This document shows positions 1 through 8,779 of a stretch of DNA of 64,000 nucleotides, piece after piece. The notes below the pieces were generated by a model. It ran no database searches. It was not told where the DNA came from and worked only from the letters and a program-made list of their open reading frames with translations. The translations under genes and the position numbers were made by a program. This DNA is from Hyphomonadaceae bacterium (GTDB taxonomy: Bacteria > Pseudomonadota > Alphaproteobacteria > Caulobacterales > Aquidulcibacteraceae): positions 12,405-76,404 of the forward strand of contig JALHQO010000013.1 in the NCBI GenBank assembly GCA_022841905.1, in the 5' to 3' direction. How positions within the stretch are numbered: position 1 is the stretch's first letter; every line of letters starts with the position of its first letter.

Positions 1-1314
1 GCGCCGGTCTTGGCCGATTGCACGCCGAAAGTGCTGATTTACGGGGCGGAGGACGCGGAAACCGCGTTTGCGCTAAAGCGCGATGGTTTGTGCTATTTGG
101 CGCTGGATTATGGAGCGCGGGCGTCCTCGCCCGCAACTTTGTCTCCACACGCCACACCGGCGCCCGTTGAAACACCGCATGCGGGCGAGGACGCCCGCGC
201 TCCATATGAGCGCGCACTCGCCGCCGCGTCTCCGCTTCGCACAGACGCGCAATGGCGCGACGATGCGGTTTGGATGCTGGTTTACACCTCCGGCACGACT
301 GGTGCGCCGAAGGGCGTGATCCAGACGATGCAGATGTCGGCGGTGAACGCGTTTCATGTTTCGCAAGCGTTCGGCGTCAACGGCGCCGACACCACGATCA
401 ACTTCCTGCCGCACTTTCACACGGCCGGCATTCAGCTCGTCACGCTGCCAACCTTGATCGCGGGCGGCACGGTGATCGTGATGCCGGCGTTCGCTGAAGC
501 GCGCGCGCTTGCCTTGATGCCGCGGCTCGATGTGTTCTTTGGCGTGCCGGCTGTGTACCAGCAGCTCGCGCTGCATCCGGCGTTTGAGCACGCCAATCTC
601 TCGCGCGTGCGCGCCTGGGGGTGTGGCGGTGCGCCGCTGGCGGATGTGTTGGTCGAGCGCTTCGCGGCGAAGGGCGTGCGCGTCTGCAATGGCTACGGCA
701 TGACCGAAACGGGCCCGACCGCGTTCGTCGCTGCGCCGGAAGATGCGCTGACCAAAATCGGCTCGGTCGGTAAACCGCAAATACTGCTCGAAGTGCGCAT
801 CGTCGACGGCAAGGGCGAAGAGGTCGCTATTGGTGAAAGCGGTGAGATCTGGATGCGCGGGCCCGGCGTCACGCCCGGCTATTGGAAGCGCTCCGAGGAG
901 ACCGCGAAAGCCATCAATGCCGAAGGTTGGTTGAAGAGCGGCGACATCGGCCGCCGCGACGCGGACGGCTGTTACTACGTCGCCGGCCGGATCAAGGAGA
1001 TGTATATTTCCGGGGCCGAGAACGTCTATCCGGCCGAGATTGAGAACGCGCTGGCGCGCCACCCAAGCGTGCTGGAAGCCGCCATTATCGGCGTGCCCGA
1101 CGAGAAATGGGGCGAGGTGGGGCATGCCTTCGTCATGCTGAGGCCGAATGCGGCGCCGATCACCGCTGCTGAGGTGATTCAGTTTTGCCGCGCCAAACTG
1201 GCTGGCTATAAAATTCCCAAACACGTCACGTTCGTCGATGAGTTCCCGCGCACGCCCGCGGGCAAGATCAGAAAACATCTGCTAGCGCCGGGGCCGATCG
1301 CGCCGTCGCGCTAA
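1..1314 (+). CDS. AMP-dependent synthetase/ligase (acyl-CoA synthetase family), 5' end outside the window
   Basis: ORF to 1314 with P-loop motif YTSGTTGAPKGV, NGYGMTETGPT, and C-terminal GRIKEMYISGAENVYPAEIE...PRTPAGKIRKH; no complete N-terminus. Confidence 0.9.
   Translation, partial: APVLADCTPKVLIYGAEDAETAFALKRDGLCYLALDYGARASSPATLSPHATPAPVETPHAGEDARAPYERALAAASPLRTDAQWRDDAVWMLVYTSGTTGAPKGVIQTMQMSAVNAFHVSQAFGVNGADTTINFLPHFHTAGIQLVTLPTLIAGGTVIVMPAFAEARALALMPRLDVFFGVPAVYQQLALHPAFEHANLSRVRAWGCGGAPLADVLVERFAAKGVRVCNGYGMTETGPTAFVAAPEDALTKIGSVGKPQILLEVRIVDGKGEEVAIGESGEIWMRGPGVTPGYWKRSEETAKAINAEGWLKSGDIGRRDADGCYYVAGRIKEMYISGAENVYPAEIENALARHPSVLEAAIIGVPDEKWGEVGHAFVMLRPNAAPITAAEVIQFCRAKLAGYKIPKHVTFVDEFPRTPAGKIRKHLLAPGPIAPSR
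109..206. repeat. Palindromic element with perfect 27-bp inverted arms (109-135 / 180-206) and 44-nt loop, inside the acyl-CoA synthetase CDS
   Basis: TATGGAGCGCGGGCGTCCTCGCCCGCA ... TGCGGGCGAGGACGCCCGCGCTCCATA; related arm at 17901-17980. Confidence 0.9.
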
Positions 1315-1339
1315 GCAGCGAAGGGAGACGCGAAGCCTC

Positions 1340-2983
1340 ATGAACATAGTGCCAAACACGTCGCGCCGCGCGCTGCTCGCGGGCGTTTCCGCTTCTGTGT
1401 TTACAGGCGCATGCGCGTCTTTTTTTTCCGCGCCGGATGACACCGGTAACAGTGAGCTGCGGCGCGAGACGCTGGACGTGATGAAGCGCGCCGCGCGCTT
1501 CATGCGTGAGCGCGTAGCCTATCGCGGCGGTTATGTGTGGAGCTACGCATCGGACTTCTCGCGCCGTTGGGGCGAGATGGAAGCCTATCCGACAATGATC
1601 TGGATGCAGCCGCCGGGCACAGCGACCGTCGGCCATCTTTATCTCGATTGCTTCCACGCCACGCGCGACGAGTTTTACTACCAGGCCGCGATGGATGTGG
1701 CGGAAGGCTTGATCGCCGCGCAGCATCCGGCCGGCGGTTGGAATTATCTGCATGACTTTGCGGGCGAGGAGAGCGCGCGCCGCTGGTATGAGACGATCGG
1801 AAAAAACGGCTGGCGGCTCGAAGAATTCCATCACTATTACGGCAACGCGACGTTCGATGACGCCGGCACGTCGGAAGCATCGCAATTTCTGCTGCGCCTC
1901 TATCTGGAGCGGCGCTCATCGCGTTTACGCGAGCCGGTTGAGCGCGCCGTGCGCTTTGTTCTCGATAGCCAATACGAAAACGGCGGCTGGCCGCAGCGTT
2001 TCCCGCGCGTCGAAGGCGAGGCGGACTATGTGCCGTACATTACCTTCAACGACGCGGTCGCCGATGAGAACATCAAGTTTCTGCTGATGGTCTATCACAC
2101 GCTCGGCGACGAACGCGCGCTGGCCGCGATCCGCCGCGCCATGGAGATTTTTCCCGCTACGCAACAACCAGCGCCGCAAGCCGGCTGGAGCTTGCAGCAC
2201 CACCATCAAACCTTGGCGCCGATGGGCGCGCGCTCTTACGAGCCGCTCAGCCTCGCCACGCACACCACCGCCGGCAACATCGCCCAGATGCTGGATTTCT
2301 ACGAATGGAGCGGCGAGCGCCGCTTTATCGAGCGTATCCCGGAGGCGTTAGCGTGGCTCGACGCGCTGCGTTTGCGCGACGATCAAGTGCAAGTGCCCGG
2401 GCGCCACTACCCAACTTTCATCGAACTTGAGACCAACCGCGCGCGCATCAATCATCGCCGCGGTTCCAATTCGGGCAGCGGCGAATATTATTGGGACTAT
2501 GACGTGCGCCGCCCGATCACGCACTATTCGCAATGGCGCGCGCTCAATGTCGATGCGCTGCGCCAGCGTTATGAGAGCCTCGCAGGCGCCGATCGCGATG
2601 CGCTGCTGGCGCGCTCGCCGCTCGGCCCGCAGCGCAACTTCCGGCTGCCGCGTCTCTTCACCACCGACACGATCGATGTCTCCGATCTGAATAGCGCGGT
2701 GGGCGCAGGCTCGGTTGAGCGTCCAACCACCGAGCGGGTGATGGAGCTCATCAACAGCCTCAACGAGGAGGGCTATTGGCCGACACCGCTCAGCGCCACG
2801 AGCAATCCCTATATCGGCGAACCGAGCGCTACCCCGTCGCCAGGCGACTTCCCGCAAACCCTGGTCGGCGACGCGTTCGACACCTCGCCTTACGTGACGC
2901 AAACGCCCGTAACTGGCATTTCTACGGCCGCTTTCATCCAAAACATGAGTTCGCTTCTGCTCAGCGTTGATTCAGGCGAGTAG
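1340..2983 (+). CDS. Exported pectate-lyase-like / alpha-alpha toroid protein with Tat/lipoprotein-like N-terminus
   Basis: 547 aa; MNIVPNTSRRALLAGVSASVFTGACASF leader; repeated GGW motifs (PAGGWNYLHDF, ENGGWPQRFP, NEEGYWPTP) and HHYYGNATFDD. Confidence 0.65.
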   Translation: MNIVPNTSRRALLAGVSASVFTGACASFFSAPDDTGNSELRRETLDVMKRAARFMRERVAYRGGYVWSYASDFSRRWGEMEAYPTMIWMQPPGTATVGHLYLDCFHATRDEFYYQAAMDVAEGLIAAQHPAGGWNYLHDFAGEESARRWYETIGKNGWRLEEFHHYYGNATFDDAGTSEASQFLLRLYLERRSSRLREPVERAVRFVLDSQYENGGWPQRFPRVEGEADYVPYITFNDAVADENIKFLLMVYHTLGDERALAAIRRAMEIFPATQQPAPQAGWSLQHHHQTLAPMGARSYEPLSLATHTTAGNIAQMLDFYEWSGERRFIERIPEALAWLDALRLRDDQVQVPGRHYPTFIELETNRARINHRRGSNSGSGEYYWDYDVRRPITHYSQWRALNVDALRQRYESLAGADRDALLARSPLGPQRNFRLPRLFTTDTIDVSDLNSAVGAGSVERPTTERVMELINSLNEEGYWPTPLSATSNPYIGEPSATPSPGDFPQTLVGDAFDTSPYVTQTPVTGISTAAFIQNMSSLLLSVDSGE

Positions 2984-3043
2984 GAGAAGGGTGGATTCGT
3001 CCCGGCCGGGGCTCTATCCTCGCGGGACGTGGGGTACTGAGCC

Positions 3044-4495
3044 GTGACTGACCAAACACAGAACGAAGAACGCGCGATTCGATTGGCGTCGATCGTGGCG
3101 ATCGACATTGTCGGGTTTTCGACGATGTCGGAGCGCGACCAACGCAATGCCGCGCGCAAGGTCGAAAACCTGCGTGCACGCATCGTCACCGTGGCCTCGG
3201 CCAATGGCGGGCGGCTCTTCAACACTGCCGGCGACGGCTTCATGCTCGAATTCGGCTCGGCCGGTTCGGCGCTGGCGGCGATCCAACAAATTCTCGACAA
3301 GCGCGGCAAGGGCGAGCCGCCGATCCGCGTCGGCGCGCATGTGGGCGACGTTGTCGTTACCGCGACGGAAGATTTGCTCGGCCACGGCGTCAATGTCGCT
3401 GCGCGCTTGCAGGAGCATGCCGAGCCGGGCACGGCGCTCGTCTCCGCCGAATTCCGCTCGATGGCGCGCACCTCTCCGCAATCTGCGTTCCAGGCGCGCG
3501 GGCAAAAGCCACTCGATAACATCGCGCAGCGCGTGCAGACGTTCGAAATTCTTTCCAAGCGCCAGCAGTTCGCGCGCGCCTCGCGCCGGTACGGCTCGAT
3601 GGCGGCGGCAGGCGTCGCGGTGATCGCGCTTGCTTACTTCAGCCCGACGATCTGGCAATTTGCCCAGCCCTACATTCAGCAAGACACCGTCGCCGATGCA
3701 GCCCCGCCGCCTGCGCCGACCGCTGCTGATGAACTCTATCGTCAAGCCGGTTCAGCGCCGGAAGCGCCGCTCTATACGCCGGGCGAAGTCATCCGTGATT
3801 GCGAAGGCTGTCCGGAAATGGTCGTGCTCGCCGGTGGCCTGTTCACCATGGGCTCGCCCGCCAGCGAAGTTGGCCGCGGCCGCGACGAAGGCCCGCAGCG
3901 CGAAGTCTCGCTGACGCCGTTCGCGATCGGCAGATTCGAAGTCACCTTCGCGCAATGGGACGCCTGCCTCGGCGCCGGCGGCTGCAATGGCTACTCGCCG
4001 GCCGATGGCGGCTGGGGCCGTGGCGATCGCCCGGTCACCAACGTGTCGTGGGAAGATGCGCAAGCCTATCTGGATTGGCTGAACAGCCGCGTCGGCGGCC
4101 TGCGCTATCGCTTGGCCACGGAAGCGGAGTGGGAATACGCCGCGCGCGCCGGCGAAGGCGAAGCCTACGCCTTCGGCGCTCGCGTCACCGCCACGCAAGC
4201 AACTTTCCGCGCCCGCCGTACGACGCCCGCGGGCGCGTACGAAGCCAACGCGTTCGGCTTGTTCGACATGCACGGCAACGTCGCCGAGTGGGTCGAGGAT
4301 TGCTACGCGCCGAACTACGAACTGGCGCCGGTCGACGGCGCTGCGGTGCAAGCCGACGAATGCCCGCGTCGCGTTTATCGCGGCGGCGGCTTCTCCGACC
4401 AAGCGCCGTTCCTGCGCGCCGCCGCGCGCCGCTCACTGGCGCCGGCCACGCGTCAGCAGCTGATCGGCTTCCGCGTCGCACGGACGCTGGACTGA
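3044..4495 (+). CDS. Class III adenylate/guanylate cyclase domain + TM + SUMF1/FGE-like domain
   Basis: Cyclase motifs AIDIVGFS, TAGDGFMLEF, HGVNVAARLQE; TM around VAVIALAYFSPTIW; SUMF1-like FTMGSPASEVGR...RLATEAEWEYAARAGEG...FDMHGNVAEWVEDCY...YRGGGF. Confidence 0.87.
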   Translation: MTDQTQNEERAIRLASIVAIDIVGFSTMSERDQRNAARKVENLRARIVTVASANGGRLFNTAGDGFMLEFGSAGSALAAIQQILDKRGKGEPPIRVGAHVGDVVVTATEDLLGHGVNVAARLQEHAEPGTALVSAEFRSMARTSPQSAFQARGQKPLDNIAQRVQTFEILSKRQQFARASRRYGSMAAAGVAVIALAYFSPTIWQFAQPYIQQDTVADAAPPPAPTAADELYRQAGSAPEAPLYTPGEVIRDCEGCPEMVVLAGGLFTMGSPASEVGRGRDEGPQREVSLTPFAIGRFEVTFAQWDACLGAGGCNGYSPADGGWGRGDRPVTNVSWEDAQAYLDWLNSRVGGLRYRLATEAEWEYAARAGEGEAYAFGARVTATQATFRARRTTPAGAYEANAFGLFDMHGNVAEWVEDCYAPNYELAPVDGAAVQADECPRRVYRGGGFSDQAPFLRAAARRSLAPATRQQLIGFRVARTLD

Positions 4496-4610
4496 TCCCG
4501 TTCGTCGCATTGCTGCTCCACCTGTGACCAAGGGCACAGACAATGCGTGTCTGTCGTCACACTGTCCGCGCGACCGGGCGATGGGGAAGCGCCCGGGTGA
4601 GGGGCGCGGC

Positions 4611-5369
4611 ATGAGCGGGCAATTTCTACTCGCGCAGATTTCCGACACGCATATCCGCACCGACGATGACGGTGCGTCTGTCGGCAATTTGCGCCGCGCG
4701 CTCGCGCAAGCCCGCGACTATCGCGCCGATGTGATCCTGCTGACCGGCGATCTGGTGAACGATGAGCGGGCCGATGAATACGCGCTGCTGGCCGAAGCGA
4801 TCGCGCATCCGCCGGCGCCGCTTTATCTCATGCCGGGCAATCACGACGACCGCGGCCTGATCCGCTCGACCTTTCCCCAGCACGCTTATCTGCCGCGCGA
4901 GGGTCATCTCTCATACGCGATCGATCAGTTTCCGGTGCGGATTGTGTGCGTTGATCAAATCGTGCCGGGGGAGACGCACGGCGAGTTGACCAAACCGCAA
5001 GCGAAATGGCTCGACCGCACGCTGGCGAAAAAGCGTGGCAAGCCGACGATTGTGGCGCTGCATCACCCGCCGTTTCTCACCTACGATCTGTTGTTCGATA
5101 AAATTGGTCTGCGCGACGGGCCGCTGTTTTCATCTGTGATCGCACGCCACAAGCAGGTGTCCCGTGTGATCTGCGGCCACCATCATCGCGTCACGCTCGG
5201 CCAAAGCGCGCATGCGCCGGTGATCGTCGCGCCGTCGAGTTCTTGGACCTACGGCCTGGCGCTGCACGACGGCCAGCCGATCGCGCCGAAGACAGAGGAG
5301 CAGCCGGGCTGGATTCTCCACGCCTGGACCAAGCAAGGCGGCTTCGCCAGCCATTTCATGGGTTTATAA
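4611..5369 (+). CDS. Calcineurin-like phosphodiesterase, CpdA-like (3',5'-cyclic nucleotide phosphodiesterase candidate)
   Basis: LAQISDTHI...LLTGDLVNDE...MPGNHDDR...VALHHPPF...VICGHHHR metallophosphatase motifs; the ORF opens at 4524 but ATG 4611 fits best. Confidence 0.87.
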   Translation: MSGQFLLAQISDTHIRTDDDGASVGNLRRALAQARDYRADVILLTGDLVNDERADEYALLAEAIAHPPAPLYLMPGNHDDRGLIRSTFPQHAYLPREGHLSYAIDQFPVRIVCVDQIVPGETHGELTKPQAKWLDRTLAKKRGKPTIVALHHPPFLTYDLLFDKIGLRDGPLFSSVIARHKQVSRVICGHHHRVTLGQSAHAPVIVAPSSSWTYGLALHDGQPIAPKTEEQPGWILHAWTKQGGFASHFMGL

Positions 5370-5392
5370 GGTCTTAACGCCAGACAGCAGTT

Positions 5393-5416
5393 GGGCCGGA
5401 TCGTGAGATCCGGCCC
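5393..5416 (+). terminator. Stem-loop downstream of the phosphodiesterase gene, candidate terminator
   Basis: GGGCCGGATC-gtga-GATCCGGCCC perfect 10-bp stem 23 nt after the stop; only a short T run follows. Confidence 0.5.
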
Positions 5417-5548
5417 TTGCTGCGTTGGCGCCTGGGCGGGGGGAGTAGGTCGGCGCCGGGCAATCAACGCCCGCTCCGAATACTCGTTCCGGGAACCTGC
5501 GGAATTTTTTCGATCTCTTTCAGCGCGCTTTTCGGCCCCGCGCCGCGC

Positions 5549-5589
5549 CCTGCAGGCGCTCAGAGGGGAGAGACATGAGCGCCTGCAGG
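5549..5589. repeat. Intergenic 14-bp perfect inverted repeat
   Basis: CCTGCAGGCGCTCA (5549-5562) / TGAGCGCCTGCAGG (5576-5589). Confidence 0.75.
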
Positions 5590-5939
5590 ACTTGGGCTAT
5601 GCGTGCCGGGTGTACGTACGCTGGCCCCAGGCCCCGACGCCCAGGACCAGCGCACGCTCATCAGCGATAGACCCCCAGTCCTCGCGAAGAACAGAAACGC
5701 CGCCGCAGCGCCGGGGTCAAGCAAATCTACCGTTTTGTACAACAGCAAAAAGTCGGTCGCGCCGCGTTGCTGATACAAACGACACACAGACGCGCATTAA
5801 TCTATGCCCAGCGCGTTCGTTGTAAAAAGTACACACGGCTTGTGGGGCGTTTGCGTTTGTGGTTGCTGGTGCGTCGCCATCCCCCGGCAGATCGGCTGAA
5901 ACACTATGAAATTTGGCGTGAACGAGCAAAAAGCGAGGC

Positions 5940-6779
5940 ATGCGCATGCGCAAAAAAATCAAACGGGGCGCGGGATATCTTGAGCTGCAATTCTCAGGGC
6001 CACAAAGCACCAATGTTCTAAGGCAGGCGGGAGAGACAGCGGAGCGCTTGTCGGCGCGCAACGAATGGGCGTTTCAGATGAGTCAGTTCTATCCTGACTT
6101 GCCGCGCATCATTCAGGTAGAGCGCGTCACGCAATATCCCATCACGCGCTTCGAGCGCGAAATGGTTTTGAAATACGACGAGAAGGACGGATGGTGGGAA
6201 ATCAAAGCACGCGTGCGCGAAGAGCCGCCGCGCAAGAACGGCAACGCCGCCGCGCTCGCCCCGCCGCCCAATGACGATGACGGCTCGCCGAACGCGCCGA
6301 CGCTGAAATCCGCCGCGGACGCGGAAGATAAACCCGCCGCGCCCGAGCGTGACGACATCGACGAATACCGCCCGATCAGCGCGGCGCCGCGCCGCGTGCG
6401 CGTCGAACCTTCACCGCAATCCAGACTTGCAGAGCTTCTCCGCGACGAATGGCTGCGTGTGCGGGAAACGTCGCTGTTCCGTCACATCACTTCCGCATTC
6501 GAGGTCGACATGGAAGAGATCAAGCGTTCGCTTCACCGCTTTGTTGATCGGGCGCAACACGCGCTGGCGCTTTCGCATGAACTCTACGTCGATCTTCACA
6601 CTTCGTTTATCGGCGCTGAACAAGTTGTACAGGATCGGCTACCCGGCGCGGTGCTGGAGCAGACCTACGAGCATGCGGGCCGGCGGCTCACCTTGTTGAC
6701 GTACAGCGCGTATCCGCGACCCAACTGGGAGTCTTGGCTGTTCGGCCGGCTCTATGAGGACGATCAAGTGGCGGCATGA
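5940..6779 (+). CDS. Uncharacterised two-domain protein with acidic/proline-rich linker
   Basis: 279 aa ORF overlapping the next gene by 4 bp (ATGA); no recognised family. Confidence 0.7.
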   Translation: MRMRKKIKRGAGYLELQFSGPQSTNVLRQAGETAERLSARNEWAFQMSQFYPDLPRIIQVERVTQYPITRFEREMVLKYDEKDGWWEIKARVREEPPRKNGNAAALAPPPNDDDGSPNAPTLKSAADAEDKPAAPERDDIDEYRPISAAPRRVRVEPSPQSRLAELLRDEWLRVRETSLFRHITSAFEVDMEEIKRSLHRFVDRAQHALALSHELYVDLHTSFIGAEQVVQDRLPGAVLEQTYEHAGRRLTLLTYSAYPRPNWESWLFGRLYEDDQVAA

Positions 6780-7150
6780 AGTCAGTCAAGGAACTCAGAC
6801 GAAAGGCCGCTCGCCGCACCGCAAAGACCGCTCAGGTCTATTCGACGTCGGAAGCGCGCGCCAATTTCGCCGAGGCCCTTGAGACAGCACAATTGGACAG
6901 CGCGGTGATCGGGTTTGATCGCTACGGACGAACGGTCGCCGCGCTGGTTCCAGTCGAAGCCATTTACATGCTCGCCGGCATGGGCGGCAAAATCGATCCC
7001 GCCGTGCGCGACAAGATCGATCAAGGCGTCCGCCAGTTCGTGACGCAAGTGCCGAACCGGATCGGCAAAAAGATCGCCCCAAAAAAAGCCGCCGCGAAGA
7101 AGAAGGCGCCCGCCGCCCGCCGCGCCAAAGCGAAAGCCCGCCGCCGCTAG
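6776..7150 (+). CDS. Phd/YefM-antitoxin-like protein with Lys/Ala/Arg-rich C-terminal tail
   Basis: YSTSEARANFAEALETAQLDSAVIGFDRYGRTVAALVPVEAIYML resembles a Phd/YefM N-terminal fold; tail KKIAPKKAAAKKKAPAARRAKAKARRR. Confidence 0.7.
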   Translation: MKSVKELRRKAARRTAKTAQVYSTSEARANFAEALETAQLDSAVIGFDRYGRTVAALVPVEAIYMLAGMGGKIDPAVRDKIDQGVRQFVTQVPNRIGKKIAPKKAAAKKKAPAARRAKAKARRR

Positions 7151-7196
7151 CATCGCCGCCGCGCCGCGCTATAAGCGCCGCTGACGGAGGCGTTAC

Positions 7197-8306
7197 ATGA
7201 AGACCAGAGCGGCAGTCGCGTTTGAAGCCAAGAAGCCGTTGGAGATCGTCGAGCTTGATCTCGAAGGCCCGAAGGCGGGCGAGGTGCTGGTTGAAATCAA
7301 AGCCACCGGCATCTGCCACACCGACGCTTACACGCTCGACGGCCTCGATAGCGAAGGCATCTTCCCGAGCATCCTCGGACACGAAGGCGCAGGCATCGTG
7401 CGTGAGATCGGCGCGGGCGTGACCAGCGTCGCCGCCGGCGATCACGTCATCCCGCTCTACACGCCCGAATGCCGCCAGTGTAAAAGCTGCCTCTCGCGCA
7501 AAACCAATCTCTGCACCGCCATCCGCGCCACGCAAGGCAAAGGCCTGATGCCGGACGGCACTTCGCGCTTTTCCTACAAGGGCAAAGCGGTCGCGCATTA
7601 TATGGGCTGCTCCACCTTCTCGAATTTCACCGTGCTGCCTGAGATCGCTTTGGCGAAGATTCGCAAGGACGCGCCGTTCGAGAGCGCGTGCTATATCGGC
7701 TGCGGCGTCACCACCGGCGTCGGCGCTGTCGTGAACACCGCGAAGGTCGAGCCCGGCGCCAATGTTATCGTGTTTGGCCTGGGTGGGATCGGCTTGAACG
7801 TCATCCAAGGCGCCAAGCTCGTCGGCGCCAACATGATTGTAGGCGTCGATATCAATCCGGCGCGCGAAGAGTGGGGCAAGAAGTTCGGCATGACGCACTT
7901 CGTCAATCCGAAGACGATCAGCGGCGACCTCGTCGCGCACCTGGTCGAGCTCACCGGCGGCGGCGCCGATTACACGTTCGACGCAACCGGCAACACCACC
8001 GTCATGCGCCAGGCGCTGGAAGCGTGCCATCGCGGCTGGGGCGAGAGCATCATTATCGGCGTCGCCGAAGCCGGCAAGGAAATCGCCACGCGTCCGTTCC
8101 AGCTGGTGACGGGTCGCGTCTGGAAAGGCACCGCCTTCGGCGGCGCGCGCGGCCGCACCGATGTGCCGGGCATCGTCGATTGGTACATGGACAAGAAAAT
8201 CGAGATCGACCCGATGATCACCCACAAAATGCCGCTCGAGCGCATCAATGACGCGTTCGATCTGATGCATAAGGGCGAAAGCATTCGGAGCGTGGTGGTG
8301 TTCTGA
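7197..8306 (+). CDS. frmA: S-(hydroxymethyl)glutathione dehydrogenase / class III alcohol dehydrogenase
   Basis: 369 aa; MKTRAAVAFEAKKPLEIVELDLEGPKAGEVLVEIKATGICHTDAYTL; GHEGAGIV; Cys-rich structural Zn site; whole-length family match. Confidence 0.96.
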   Translation: MKTRAAVAFEAKKPLEIVELDLEGPKAGEVLVEIKATGICHTDAYTLDGLDSEGIFPSILGHEGAGIVREIGAGVTSVAAGDHVIPLYTPECRQCKSCLSRKTNLCTAIRATQGKGLMPDGTSRFSYKGKAVAHYMGCSTFSNFTVLPEIALAKIRKDAPFESACYIGCGVTTGVGAVVNTAKVEPGANVIVFGLGGIGLNVIQGAKLVGANMIVGVDINPAREEWGKKFGMTHFVNPKTISGDLVAHLVELTGGGADYTFDATGNTTVMRQALEACHRGWGESIIIGVAEAGKEIATRPFQLVTGRVWKGTAFGGARGRTDVPGIVDWYMDKKIEIDPMITHKMPLERINDAFDLMHKGESIRSVVVF

Positions 8307-8779
8307 TGCCGCGCGCGCTGGCTCTCGCGTTTGCCCTGTTGGCGTTCGCGCCGGCGGCGGCGGAGACACCACTCAGCGCGCTTTTCATCAACGATAGCTA
8401 CAATCCGCGCGCCGATCCGTATCGCGATCTGGAGCGCGCGCTCGATCGCGCTGAGGCGGAGAACAAGCGCGTGCTGATCGTCGTCGGCGGCGATTGGTGC
8501 GGCTGGTGCGAAGTGCTGGACACGTTCCTGACGCGCGAAGTCGAAGTGCGCGCCGCGTTCGAGCAATCTTTCGTGATGGTGAAGGTGAGCTACGGCCAGG
8601 AAAACCGCAACGCCGCTTTCCTGAGCGGCTTCCCAAGCTCGCGCGGCTACCCCGATTTCTTCGTGCTCGATAGCAATGGCGCTTTCCTGCGCCAGCAAGA
8701 TACCGCGCTGTTAGAAGGCGACGGCGATTACGACCGCGCCCGCATGCTCGCCTTCGCGCAACGTTGGAGACCGCAATGA
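8306..8779 (+). CDS. Thioredoxin-family exported protein
   Basis: Signal peptide; VLIVVGGDWCGWCEVLDTFL contains WCGWC (CxxC). Confidence 0.85.
   Translation: MPRALALAFALLAFAPAAAETPLSALFINDSYNPRADPYRDLERALDRAEAENKRVLIVVGGDWCGWCEVLDTFLTREVEVRAAFEQSFVMVKVSYGQENRNAAFLSGFPSSRGYPDFFVLDSNGAFLRQQDTALLEGDGDYDRARMLAFAQRWRPQ

Noticed and set aside
73-1278. 401-aa minus-strand ORF
   Set aside because: Antisense to a clear acyl-CoA synthetase; long antisense ORFs are expected in GC-rich DNA. Composition (Arg/His/Ala-rich) is atypical of a real protein.
3800-4495. Calling the SUMF1-like domain an active formylglycine-generating enzyme
   Set aside because: The C-terminal portion lacks the catalytic cysteine pair expected of FGE.
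5391-5825. 144-aa plus-strand ORF in the 5.4-5.9 kb gap
   Set aside because: Runs through two hairpins, Arg/Ser/Pro-rich, no family resemblance; not supported as coding.
6795-8372. 525-aa minus-strand ORF
   Set aside because: Antisense shadow of the Phd-like gene and frmA; no recognisable domain.
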